A stretch of DNA of 64,000 nt, taken from the NCBI GenBank assembly GCA_028554755.1, contig JAPTOF010000012.1:514501-578500 (forward strand), read 5' to 3'. The position numbers and the translations under genes were made by a program. Origin of the DNA: Cordia subcordata (lineage: Eukaryota; Streptophyta; Magnoliopsida; Boraginales; Cordiaceae). Numbering within the stretch: the stretch's first letter is position 1; each line of letters starts with the position of its first letter. Shown in pieces: positions 49,235 through 59,921 of the stretch. The notes beneath the pieces are model-generated. The model was given only the letters and a program-made list of their open reading frames with translations. It did not search any database and was not told the DNA's origin.

Positions 49235-50794
49235 TTATATGCATGAGGAAGATGCATAACCATAATAATCAGCATTAGCTTCATCCAGCTCCATTGGAGG
49301 TGCCACGTTGAGATCAAAATCCAGCATTCTTCGACCCGTCTGGCTAACTTCACCAGGTGACATTACTCCACTCCAGTGGCACCTCTTGTGACCCCCAAGA
49401 GCTTGACCCGAATGGAAATTCTTGCTGCATATATTGCATTGATGTGTGGCCTCCAACATTAGCTTTGAGCTAGCTGCACCTTCACTTTCTTTGTTTTCCT
49501 CCACTGGGAGGATGATCGCATTCCCGAGCTTGTGATCGTCTTCAACAGCAGCTGCAGATGAATTATTAGACTCATCAATGGAGTTTTGAATTACAATCTT
49601 CAACTTATTGTGGCTGGACCTGTGGCCACCCAGGGCCTGGTGGGTTGGGAAGCTCTTGCCACAAGTAGAACATCTGTATTTATGATCAGGTGGTGTTGTT
49701 GATGCAGTGATCATAATAATAGGTGTTTGATGGGTTGGGCTAGCATAATCTTGCATTTGCTCCAAATCCCTCAGCTTCATCTTCTTCCTCTTCTTCTTGT
49801 TCTTGATCAAATTCGCCAACTTTTCTGAATCCTTGCTATCCGAGTCATCACCTAAGCTATCCGATTCCATAGTAGACTTACCTTTGTCTACATCTACCAT
49901 ACCATTTGTGGAGCACCTCCCTTCATTTCCGAGGGGCTTCATGGGATCATGATCATCGTTGCTGAATCCATTAGCCGAACCAATTCTTGTCCTCTTTACT
50001 CCAATAGCCCGATCTGCATCTGTCAAGGAATTGCTATTAGTAGTCTCCATTGAATCACCATCAGCTGCAAGCAACAGAATGCTAAGCGCAGCGTCGTGTA
50101 ACTCTTCCTCTGAGCTGCCCGAAATCGTCTTCCGGCCGCGCCTGGCGGTGACTGACCAGCCAGGCAAAGACTCGACCAAATCAACCTTGCCATCCTCATT
50201 GGCAGCACCACCTAAGCCAATCTGATCATCATCAGTTTCTTCAGGCTCAGCATCGGACACAGACGACGCCGGAGAGCTGTTCTTGGCTGCCGGAGGCGGC
50301 TCAATCCCCCTCCAATCCCTCTCAGGATGGCATCTCATATGCCCAAACAATGACTTCATGGAAGGAAAATTCTTACCGCACTCCACACATTTAGGCTTCT
50401 TGCTGTCAACATTCTTATTCTTCTCAAAGCAACTAACTTTTTGTTTCTTCAGCTTGATGGGTCGCTTAACCTTTAGCTTTATTAGCTTTTTCTTTGAGAT
50501 CATCAACTCTTTATAAGCTTGAAAATGTATCCTCATGTGACCACCTAATGCTTTACCAGAGTTGAAAACTTTGTTACATACCTGACAAATCTTTGTGTTG
50601 CTATTATTCTCACCACGATGATCCTTTTCTTGCGAGCCAGATTCATAATTGCTATTTTCTTCATCAACAAGCCCACCTTCTTCTTCTTCTTCTTCATGCT
50701 TAGGAATCTTCAGCTTTATACGAATCTTGCCTTCTCCAAAAGCAGACAATGATGATGATGCACCCACCAAACCATTCCCTTTATCATCCACCAT
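49235..50794 (-). CDS. C2H2 zinc-finger repressor with four fingers and an EAR motif
   Basis: This is an intronless 519-residue protein; the start is the ATG at 50794, since the frame upstream has only GTG or TTG. Four plant-type C2H2 fingers lie at about residues 70-90 (GKALGGH), 136-156 (degenerate MKSLFGH), 375-395 (HQALGGH) and 453-473 (GQALGGH). The QALGGH helix is the DNA-contact core of plant C1-type fingers. An early lysine-rich block (KIRIKLKIPK) precedes a poly-Glu run, a basic NLS-like stretch (KNKKKRKKMKLRDLEQM) lies at about 331-348, and the C-terminus has LDFDLNVAPP, a DLN-type EAR repression motif that recruits TOPLESS in this class. The gene is next to WIP but convergent with it. 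It resembles ZAT4/ZAT9-like factors and, by position, Arabidopsis At5g56200. Confidence 0.9.
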   Translation of the reverse strand: MVDDKGNGLVGASSSLSAFGEGKIRIKLKIPKHEEEEEEGGLVDEENSNYESGSQEKDHRGENNSNTKICQVCNKVFNSGKALGGHMRIHFQAYKELMISKKKLIKLKVKRPIKLKKQKVSCFEKNKNVDSKKPKCVECGKNFPSMKSLFGHMRCHPERDWRGIEPPPAAKNSSPASSVSDAEPEETDDDQIGLGGAANEDGKVDLVESLPGWSVTARRGRKTISGSSEEELHDAALSILLLAADGDSMETTNSNSLTDADRAIGVKRTRIGSANGFSNDDHDPMKPLGNEGRCSTNGMVDVDKGKSTMESDSLGDDSDSKDSEKLANLIKNKKKRKKMKLRDLEQMQDYASPTHQTPIIMITASTTPPDHKYRCSTCGKSFPTHQALGGHRSSHNKLKIVIQNSIDESNNSSAAAVEDDHKLGNAIILPVEENKESEGAASSKLMLEATHQCNICSKNFHSGQALGGHKRCHWSGVMSPGEVSQTGRRMLDFDLNVAPPMELDEANADYYGYASSSCI

Positions 50795-51544
50795 TGAAAA
50801 CAACACAATAACAAACCCTTACCCCAGTAGTATATATGTGTATGTGTGAAGAGACTGAAAAAGGGTAGCTAAAGAAATCTCTTTGAGTAGTTGAAAGAAA
50901 GTGATGGGGTTAAAATAATCTTCAATTGTAGAGATGGAGATGTTTAAGGTCTCTATGAGATATATAACCAAAAGTAACTCAGCTAGCAATATATGTAGTA
51001 GGAGACTAAAAATAACCCTAAAACAAGACTCAGCACTAGACGACAAAAAATGGGAGAAAAATGGAAGTTTCTTGGTTCGAAAGGAAACGAGTTTTTAGAA
51101 AAAGGATGTAACAGAAAAGATATATGGATAGCTATTGAGAGAATAAAAAAAAATCTTTGATAAAAATCCAGCTCGAAAAGATTAGCTATAGCTGGTGTAG
51201 TGATGCTTAAGCTGTGTACGCAGTGATTTGATCATGGGTATAACAGAAGGATGATGAGCATGTATGTATGGATCAAGATTGATGCAAAAATGGCTAAAAA
51301 AGCAAGAGTTGGTGTGTGAAGAAGAAGAAGATGATGATGCAGAAGAGGTCAGAGAGAGAGAGAGGGGGGGAGATGAGAAGTGAAGAAAATGGAGAGGGGG
51401 GGAGAGTAAGGGTCGTTCTTTTAGCTTCTGTGTAGAGAAATTGACTGTCACGTTCTTAGGCCCCTTTGCCTCTTATTCCGGATTTTCACACACACACGCA
51501 CAGTGACTTCTCCCACTCTCTCTCCCTCTCTCACTCACACACAT
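50795..51544 (-). other. 5' leader and promoter of the C2H2 gene
   Basis: On the minus strand this region is CT-rich: the plus strand shows (GA)n and G runs at about 51350-51405 and CACACA at about 51488-51545. CT-rich leaders are common in plant regulatory genes. Short open frames on the minus strand could serve as upstream ORFs, but none stands out. Confidence 0.4.
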
Positions 51545-52112
51545 AAATTTGGAGTTCCAATAATATACTCCAAAATCAACTTTTGAATCCACTTCAATGC
51601 TGACCTAGGAAAAAATTACAAAAAGAAAAAGAAATTCAATTGAATGACAAAGGAAAGATGAGTAACTAGTGGGAATTAATTGTTTCACAACCCTTTCACG
51701 CTCATGTCATGTTGAGATACGGTAAAACAAAAAAAAAAAAATTAGAGTTCCAAAAAATACTCCAAAATCAACTTTTGAATCCACTTCAATGCTGACCTAG
51801 GAAAAAATTACAAAAAGAAAAAGAAATTCAATTGAATGACAAAGGAAAGATGAGTAATTAGTGGGAATTAATTGTTTCACGACCCTTTCACGCTCATGTC
51901 AAGTTGAGATACGGTAAAAAAAAAAAAATTAGAGTTCCAAAAAATACTCCAAAATCAACTTTTGAATCCACTTCAATGCTAACCTAGAAAAGAATTACCA
52001 AAAAAAAAAGAAGGAAATTCAATTGAATGACAAAGGAAAGGTGAGTAACTAGTGGGAATTAATTGTTTCACTATTCTTTCACGCTCATATCACATTGAGA
52101 TACGGTAAAAAA
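51545..52112. repeat. Three tandem copies of a 187-193-bp unit upstream of the C2H2 gene
   Basis: The landmark (g/a)gagttccaa starts at about 51551, 51744 and 51931. Each copy carries caacttttgaatccacttca, tgggaattaattgtttcac and ttgagatacggtaaaa in the same order. Copies one and two are nearly identical except for indels in A runs, so the array is young. Confidence 0.95.
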
Positions 52113-53448
52113 AATATAGCAAAATTTGATTTGAGTTATTGTAATCAAACCTTGGTTAACAATAATCACGAAACACAAAAAAAAAAAAAATTTATTGATT
52201 TATGAAATTATCTATCAAGCCATAAATAAGATTTAACAAAGACAAAAACGAAATCATCAATGTTATACTGTCATAAAAAGGATTTAAATTCTACGGGTCC
52301 TAAACGATTTTGTTTGATAGATAAGGGTGAGAAAAAGGAATCTTCATTGGATAGGTTTTCAACACCTAAAATCTCTCCCTATGATTAAGCATTGAGATTT
52401 TCCTTTTATTTTCCTGAACTTAATTAGTTATCTATAGAGTCTTTCAATAAGAAAAGGCTTTTTATTAGGAAATTAAGAAAAGAAAGATTATTAAGAGATA
52501 GACATGCTTAATCTTTCATCTTCTCTCTAAAAGCCTTGTGTAGGTGACTTTTGGGTGTCACATTTTAGTATAATTGACAAGAGACACCTCATACGGTCCA
52601 CGAGTAACCGTTTCCTGATCAAACTATACCTAAATCTACCTCTCTAGAGTCTAGATAAGTCTGGGCTATACATATTTCACAATTAATTCTTTGCACACGA
52701 GATTACCTTTGACGGACCCAAAAATAAGACAAAAAATCAAAATATGTTGATAAATGAGATTGCATAAGAAATATTAATTATAAGCTTTAGGAGCACACTT
52801 GTGCATTAATTTTTCTCTTAATTGCAAGAATGAAAGTTGTCAATTACTTTTACTTCTTCCGCGCGCGGTCCCAAACCACGTTGATGAATTCTTTTTCCAA
52901 GCGTACATTCAATATTTTGACCCCATCATATATATAATGCTCCGAATTTTACTGTGCTCCATAGACCTTAAATAATATAAAGGACACGCACTTTTCAAAA
53001 AAAAAAATTGAAGCATTTCATCTCCTTTTCTCCCCCTCACTCTCTTCCTCTTTCTTTTTTCTGTCACTCTCTAGCAAAATCAAACCGTCCAATTTTAAAT
53101 ATGATATTACTATTGCAATCATTAGCTTTGCTCGACCATAACGATAGTCTTTATATCAATTTTGTTTCATCGTCAATGAGAGTTGCCGTTGCTATTTTCT
53201 TTCTCTCTCTCTTTTTTTTAGTTATTTTCTCAGATCTATAACAATAGATCCATGTATGCATTGGGGTGATGATGTGTATCGTGGTGGTGGTGTGTAGTAT
53301 GTGGTTGATATATATGAGTGAAAGGATGGAGAATTTGGCTGTCCAACAAATGATTTAAAAAAATACTGATTAAGTGTTTGATGTTTTAGCTAAATCAAAT
53401 TTGTCTATTCCTTGTATTAAAGTTTTAAACATATAATATAAGAATTTT
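52113..53448. other. Intergenic, no gene seen
   Basis: AT-rich sequence with a CT-rich patch at about 53020-53065. The open frame at about 53008-53241 is mostly CT-repeat-encoded and has no domain. Confidence 0.4.
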
Positions 53449-53710
53449 AAACATATAGAATAATAGTTTTGAACTAAGACTATTGATAGATAGGACACTT
53501 ATTCATTTTGAATTAATAGTGTATTGGTTTGAACATATAGAACAATAGTTTTGAACTAGGACTATTAATTGATCAGATAGCACACTTATTTATTTTGAAC
53601 TAATAGTGTATTGGTTTTAAATATATAGAAAAATAGTTTTGAACTATGACGGTTAATTAATCAGAGAGCACACTTATTCATTTTGAACCAATAATGTATT
53701 GGTTTTGATC
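53449..53710. repeat. Three diverged tandem copies of an 82-88-bp unit
   Basis: Copies start at about 53451, 53533 and 53621 with acatatagaa-like sequence, each followed by aatagttttgaacta, then cacttatt(c/t)attttgaa and (t/a)aatagtgtattggttt. Divergence is higher than in the 51.5-kb array. Confidence 0.85.
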
Positions 53711-55754
53711 ATGAACATTAATTTTGAATACATAACAAATCTACTCATGTATCTTTATCCATGGACATATATAAATTTACGAGATTATAATTTTTATTTT
53801 GTGAACTTGCTTTTATATTTTTTAATATATAATATAAGAGTTTTAAACATATAATATAAAAAATTTGAACAAAAAGTATAATCTATGAGTATATAATATA
53901 AGAGTTTTCAACATATTTACAGCTTAATATAAGAGTTTTTAACCTATAATATAAAAGTTTTGAATATATGTACTATTATGTATTGTGCGTGTCCTGTTCA
54001 TGCATAGAACATTGAACAATACTCATGCGGAGCACTGTGCATACGGTACACATTGTAGGTTCTGATATAATACATTTTTGACATAATATTTAAAATGTCT
54101 AGAATGTAGGAAAGATTATTATAACACGTGTATGAGAGATTTTCCAATCAACACTAATACTTTCTTAAATTCATAATTCATGTGTTTCTGGATTAATTGG
54201 AGATTTGCTAAACGATATTCATGTGTGTGTGTGTGTGTTTTTTTTACATGTCAATAATTAAAAAGTTCTTTTGCTTACCCTTTTAGGAGCTTGTTTGAAT
54301 TGGCTTTTCTCAAAAGTATTCTTTTAATAATTTTTTAAAATATATTTTTTAAGAAGTTAAAAGTTATAACTTATGAAAAAAAAAATTTTAATTTTTTAAA
54401 AGTCAAGTTAAATAGTTATTACAAAAATAATGTAATTTTTTTCAAAAAAGTTTAATTTTAACTCGATAAGGTTCTTAACTCTCTATTAGCACTTTCACGC
54501 GTACTGATCCTCGTAAAAAGTAGAAGGAAATGCCCCAAACTTCATCATGAGTTACAATTTTCTCTATTGTTAACACTTTCACACGTACTAATTAATCCTC
54601 TTGAAAGTAGGAGGAAATGTTCTAACTTTATCTGAGTTAGAATTTTTCAAGGTGTTAATTGGTTCAAATGACCAATTCTAGCAAGAGAAGATACTTAATA
54701 TGTGCAATATCCTACGTCAGTTTGAAACATGCAATGTGAAAGTGATTTGTGAGTTTAATAAGTAATTTAACTCAATCTTTTTGCACTAGTGAATGAGTCT
54801 ATAATACTAGTTGGTTTTACAAGATTGAGTTCTGACTTTACATATGAAAAAGACAATATTACAATATAACTAGAGCATATACCGTGTAATACAGGGATAA
54901 TGCATATTTTTAAAATATTTTTTTATTATTTATGACAAATTTTACATTTTTTGTGATAATGAAATATACATATATCTTTAAAATTTTTATTCTTTGTTAG
55001 ATTTTCAATAGCAATCATGCTTTGAAGGATATAGTTTTATATAAGAGGAATAAGATTAATTTAAATGTAGGGTGAAATAATTTTTTTTTACTTTTAAAAG
55101 TTATAGTTAAAAGTAATATAATATATATTTTGAAATGTCCAAATAATCTTGGAAACAATCAAATGAAGTAGATGGCAGTATACAGAAGCGGAAGGAACTA
55201 TATATAGATATATAATAAAATCATTTTATACTTATAGTTTTAATTAGTATAAATTATTTGACTTTGAAAATATTGCTCAATTAAGGTATGACATGAATTA
55301 ATGGAGATAAATTTTGGAAAGAAAAAAATACATGAGAAGATGACACGTAACACTTTTAGATAATACATGTACTTTGCTTTATATAATATATAGAGTCCTT
55401 TATTGTTTAGAACTTTATTATAATAATGCAAATTTGGATCATTTTATAAGATTATAACATTATGAAAATCATTAATAGTGGTGAAGTGGGATGCAATATT
55501 GATAAATGATTTTGACTCATTAAATGTGGTTATCAAGTAAATAGATTATCACTTCACCATTATTTTTGTTAACATCATGCATGAAAGAATCCAAATCCAT
55601 TAATTCCAATAAGCTAAAGAATTGACAATAACATTTGATCAATATGAATTTGAACGGAAAATCTAATTCTAACAAATAGTGCATTATAATAGTTGGAGTG
55701 GATCACCTTGTAAACATTTGCAAATACCTTCTCAAATTTTTGAGAATAAGTGAT
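53711..55754. other. Intergenic AT-rich DNA
   Basis: Short repeats of ataatataagagttttaaac recur at about 53820-53960. A GT run lies near 54216. A possible MITE left end (ggagcttgtttgaattggc at about 54286), with interior similar to the 31-kb MITE, runs to about 54480. No gene is seen. Confidence 0.4.
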
Positions 55755-55859
55755 TTTTTTTTTTGGGAAACCCTCCACCTTTATAGAATTCGAACCAAGA
55801 TTTCATGTTTGAGGGAGATAGTTTCAACCATTTGTGCTATTCCCTGATCCCATAATAAC
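55755..55859 (-). mobile_element. tRNA-derived SINE, minus orientation
   Basis: On the minus strand an A-box-like TAGCACAAATGG is followed about 40 bp later by a B-box-like GGTTCGAATTC and a T/A-rich tail (plus-strand T run at 55755). AAGTGAT flanks both ends, at 55748-55754 and 55860-55866, as a target-site duplication. The order A-box, B-box, tail is that of a tRNA-derived SINE. Confidence 0.65.
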
Positions 55860-55866
55860 AAGTGAT

Positions 55867-56484
55867 ATTATAAATTTAATTTATATGACTGATTCTACCT
55901 CCTAATCACAATAAGATGTTCTTGCGAATTAGGATCCTAAACGCGCTAATTATTTGCGTATATATGTGTGTGTATAGAGGTCAAAAAAATGAATAAGTTC
56001 TCATTTGATCCTTGTTTGTTGGCACCCCACGAACGTAGTCGTGAAGTCATGATGTACTGTCAATAACTCATTGTTCACTCAGTGTCTCCTTAAGGTCTCA
56101 ATCTTCTGTCTCCCCCTTTCTTGTTTTTTCTCCTCTTTCTTCAATTTGTCATTTTTGTTACTTAGATATCTAATTTCTTTAACCTACTCGACCTAATAAA
56201 ATTACAATTTAGAACAATATTCTTCTTTCTTTTTGTTTTCCCCTTTCTTCTCTTTCTTTTCATTTTTCTTTCTATTTTTAGTCCTATAGATGATAAGTTA
56301 AAACTACAATGAATTAACCCAAGGAAATATCTCTCATTCTATTCTTTCTTAAAAGATTTAGTCCAAGGAAATATCTCTCGTTTTATTCTTTCTTAAAAGA
56401 TCTTGAAGCGCGTTCGACAAATTCTACAAGACTTCCAAGAGAGTTGAAGCAAATCAAAGTTAACTAACTAATCTATACACTTTA
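55867..56484. other. Intergenic, no gene seen
   Basis: Pyrimidine-rich stretches and a short direct repeat (ccaaggaaatatctctc at about 56319 and 56353), with no coding signal. Confidence 0.4.
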
Positions 56485-58557
56485 GCACTGTTCGGCAACA
56501 GTGTTTCAACTAGTGGTTAGTGTTTGACTTGGTCAAATCACTATATCCTCCTATTTTTGTTGTTCGGTAAAGTAGTGTTTTAGGTATTGTTTTTTGGTTA
56601 AAATAGTGTTTTGAAGTAGTGTTTTTAAAACGTTAATATTTTTAACGTTTCAGGTAGTGGATAGTGTTTCATTTTTTATTTTGGTAATTTTACCCTCTCT
56701 TCATTATTTTTTAGCAATTCTACCTACTATACAATCTCTTTCTATATTTTTTACATTTTCTTTTACAAGTATAAATATAAAATAACATAAAAAGTAATTT
56801 TAAATTCTATCTATATCAAAATATACTAAAAAAAGTGTAAGTCTTATTCATCCATTTATTATTTTTGTTGACAAAATAAATCTTTGATCAATTAAAAAAT
56901 ATTTCTACAATAATAACATTTATTGTAATATTAATAAAATTTATTTATCAAAAGTAATTTTATTATACTTTAATAATCAAATGTTATTCCAAGAAACATA
57001 TATCTAATTATGAAATAAATTATCTCATTTCAATAATAGTAATAATAATTATATTTATCATAATATAATAACATAATATCAATGTCTTTTATGTCATTTT
57101 ACACTCATCAACTAATCAAACAACTAATTTGTTAGCTAAATATTCATTATTGATTTTGATGATGAAAATATATATATGCGTTATTTAACTAAATAGTTTC
57201 TTGTGAAAATGAGATGTCATCAATATGAAGCTTGGAAAGATATGAAGATGTGCAAAAGGGTTATTTGAAGAAGAGAAAAGATGAGAAGGCATAAGGAGGA
57301 GAAGAGAAGACATAAGGGGTACCGGATTTATTTTTCTTCTTGCTCTTTTTGTGAAATGCCTATATATTGTGTGGACTTGGCTCAAAATATTTTTCTTTGT
57401 CATTGGAAAAATTTTTTCAAGTCTCACACTTTTGAAAATAACATATGCACAAATGTATTTTAATGCACACATTGAGATAAAATAAGTTTTTGGAGTGTTT
57501 TTATTCACAACATGCATTTACATAGTTATTCAAAATAACTTGGAGTTGTGAAAATGCACTTGAATTTGTTTTTCGCAAAATCGCTTTACTTCATATTCAA
57601 GTGGTCGGACCCCGGTCGGCCGGTGACCGGTGGTCGCCACCAAATCAGAGGTGAAGGAAAAGCGGACCCCTAGCCGGTCGGCCGGCTAAGGCGTCGGCCT
57701 AGTCGAGAAGGAGAAGGGCAAGCGGACGACCAAGCGGTCGGCCGACGTAATAAATGCACTAGCCGTTTATTACCGCTGCCGAAAATCTTCATCCTTCTTC
57801 ACCTACCAAATCCCTAACCCCCAAATCTCTTTAAATACTCATTCAAATACACTTTCTAAACATCAATTGAAGTGTGCAAAAGTGTTTATCATCATTCAAT
57901 CCATCTTTGAGCCATTCTTGCAATATATTTGAGCTTTCAAGAGCTTGTTCTTTCTCTTCTTGAGGAAGATTTCAGATTCAATCTCTTTTCAATCTTGAGT
58001 ATATACACACTTTGAGAGCTTTAATCATTGTGAGATATATCCATTTAAGCTTGTAAAGTGTGAGGAAATCCTATAGAGAGAATCTCTTGGGTTCTTTGAA
58101 GTAAGACTTCAAAGAGGTTGTAAAGAACTTGGTTTGTGCTTCACCAAGTTTTGAAGAAGCATTTTAGTGGAGAGCTTTGAAGTCCTAAGGAGAGATTCCT
58201 TGGGCGGTGGACGTAGGCTTGGCCGAACCACCTTAAAATCGTTTGTCTCTCTTCTTCTTGCATCTCTATTTTTATTGTTCTTACCTTGCATATCTTGTGT
58301 TTGATATATTGCTTGTTAGAAGTTGTAAATTTTCTGAAAATTTAAAAAAACGAAAAATTAGTATTAATATCTTAATTCACCCCCCCTCTTAAGATATTTG
58401 CACCCACATAATTTTATTGAATACATATTATTTAATTAGCTAATTAAACAGCTATCCGCTGACAATTAAAATACAACAATTATCAGCTACTCAAACCACT
58501 ATCTACTACTTAAACAGTTATCAGCTACTCTAATAACTAATTTTGCCAAATAGGCCC
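56485..58557. mobile_element. hAT-like non-autonomous element split by a solo LTR
   Basis: The left end, cactgttcggcaacag, and the right end, read in reverse as gggcctatttggcaaaa, are imperfect inverted ends. Subterminal motifs also pair: gtagtggatagtgtttc near 56650 against aaaccactatctactact near 58495. Without the inserted LTR the element would be about 790 bp. No clean 8-bp target duplication was found, so the superfamily and exact ends are inferred. Confidence 0.5.
57130..58408. mobile_element. Solo LTR of an LTR retrotransposon (1279 bp)
   Basis: The unit starts TGTTAG and ends CCCACA, giving the canonical TG..CA with TGT/ACA inverted ends. It is flanked by a perfect 5-bp duplication TAATT at 57125-57129 and 58409-58413. 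It has a TATA-like ctttaaatac at about 57829, a CACCCCCCCTCTT block near the 3' end like that of plant copia/Sirevirus-type LTRs, and a GC-rich island at about 57600-57750. No gag-pol remains, so internal sequence was probably lost by LTR-LTR recombination. The copia assignment is from recall of typical LTRs. Confidence 0.85.
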
Positions 58558-59274
58558 TTTAAATTCTCTAAAAATGTTCCGTTGCTCCATTTTTCAAACA
58601 TTTTAATTGACTCCATCTCACAAGGTAAAACTGATAGTCTTGATAATCCTAGGCAGTTTCACGTCGGATGTTGCCCAATCTGACGTGGGAAAACATCAAA
58701 GTTTTCTTTTCTCCTTTTTTTTTCCCTTTTTTGTCCGATTCTTCGTAAGAACTACCTGTAATTAACAAACTTGCAAAATAAATCTTTTTACCATAAAAGA
58801 GATTCGTTGTACCTGGCCCTAGTTCCCTTCTTTTTCTTCTTTTTTTTTTTTCTATAACCTGCCTTACATTTCCTTCCTTGTACAATCACCCGATGAAGTA
58901 TCATCAGATTGCTCTTCCACTTCCATTAGTTACATAGTCACGAACCCAAACAAACAATAAAAAGAAATGTGAGGTGGATCCAAAAAAATGGGGTTCTCGT
59001 TATGATCCCTAAACAATTCGTGTATATATTTCACAAAAACATGAAATCAAAGTAGGTGATATAAAGGAATTCTATTTCACTAATTCGTGAGAAAATGCTG
59101 AACTTTTTATATTTGAAAAAAGTTTCGATAGGGATTTCTGAAGAGGTTGGGTTGAGGTAAAATAAAGTCTCGTAGATAGTCAAAGTGGTTTTTAGTCTAG
59201 CAAAATGCAGTTCCACTTTCTGCTCTTCAACAATGAAGTCAATATCCAGACACAACCCCAGAGAACTCACGTTC
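58558..59274. other. Intergenic, no gene seen
   Basis: AT-rich sequence; short open frames without recognisable motifs on both strands. Confidence 0.4.
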
Positions 59275-59340
59275 CTAGAAAGCCATGAGACTTTTCTCAT
59301 AGTCCGTCTAGAAAGCCATGAGACTTTTCTCATAGCCCGT
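59275..59340. repeat. Perfect-register 33-bp tandem duplication
   Basis: Two copies of ctagaaagccatgagacttt plus its 13-base tail lie side by side at 59275-59307 and 59308-59340. They differ by a single base (agtccgt versus agcccgt). Confidence 0.95.
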
Positions 59341-59690
59341 TTGGCTTTGCTTTTCTTAAGTTGCTTATAAACAAGTGTTGTTTATGAATAGAAAGTTATT
59401 TTTAAGTTAGCGATAAATAAGTATAAATGTGTTTAAATAATATATGCTTATAAATTACTGATATATTTGATAAATAAGTACTTATAAATAAAAATAATAA
59501 TTAAAATAATTGAAAAAAACATAACATTAATTAAATTGCTTGTCATTTTTAAGATTAAATTTCTTTTTGCTCACTTTGACCAATAACTTATAAACACCTT
59601 AAAAAATAGCTACTGGCTGGTGCTTTTTTTTTTTTTGGCCTGCTTGTAAGCTGCCACAAACTACTTATAAGTAGTTTTACCAAACATGAC
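59335..59690. mobile_element. Possible hAT-like MITE
   Basis: The left end, gcccgtttggctttgc, and the right end (complement of ttttaccaaacatgac) are imperfect inverted ends. Cttataa-rich subterminal repeats occur on both sides (ttgcttataaac on the left, ctacttataagtag on the right). There is no coding capacity. Confidence 0.45.
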
Positions 59691-59693
59691 AAA

Positions 59694-59921
59694 GGGCATA
59701 TTTGGATTAACTTTTTTTTTAAGAAAAAATACTTTTTTTTCCTGAAAAAGTTACATTAAATTTGTAATAACTATTTGATTTGCCTTTCAAAAAAACTGAA
59801 ACTCTAAAAAAAGCTCAAATACAGCTTTTTTTAGAAGCCAAAATTTTCAGCTTATAAAAAAAACTATTTTTCAAAAGCTATTAAAAAAAATGCTTTTAAA
59901 AAAAACCAATCCAAATGGGCT
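59694..59921. mobile_element. MITE with G-rich TIRs
   Basis: The left end, gggcatatttggattaac, matches the reverse complement of the right end, agcccatttggattgg. The element is about 228 bp and largely self-complementary, with CAAA at both borders. It is the best-preserved member of the G-rich-TIR group in this window. Confidence 0.65.
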
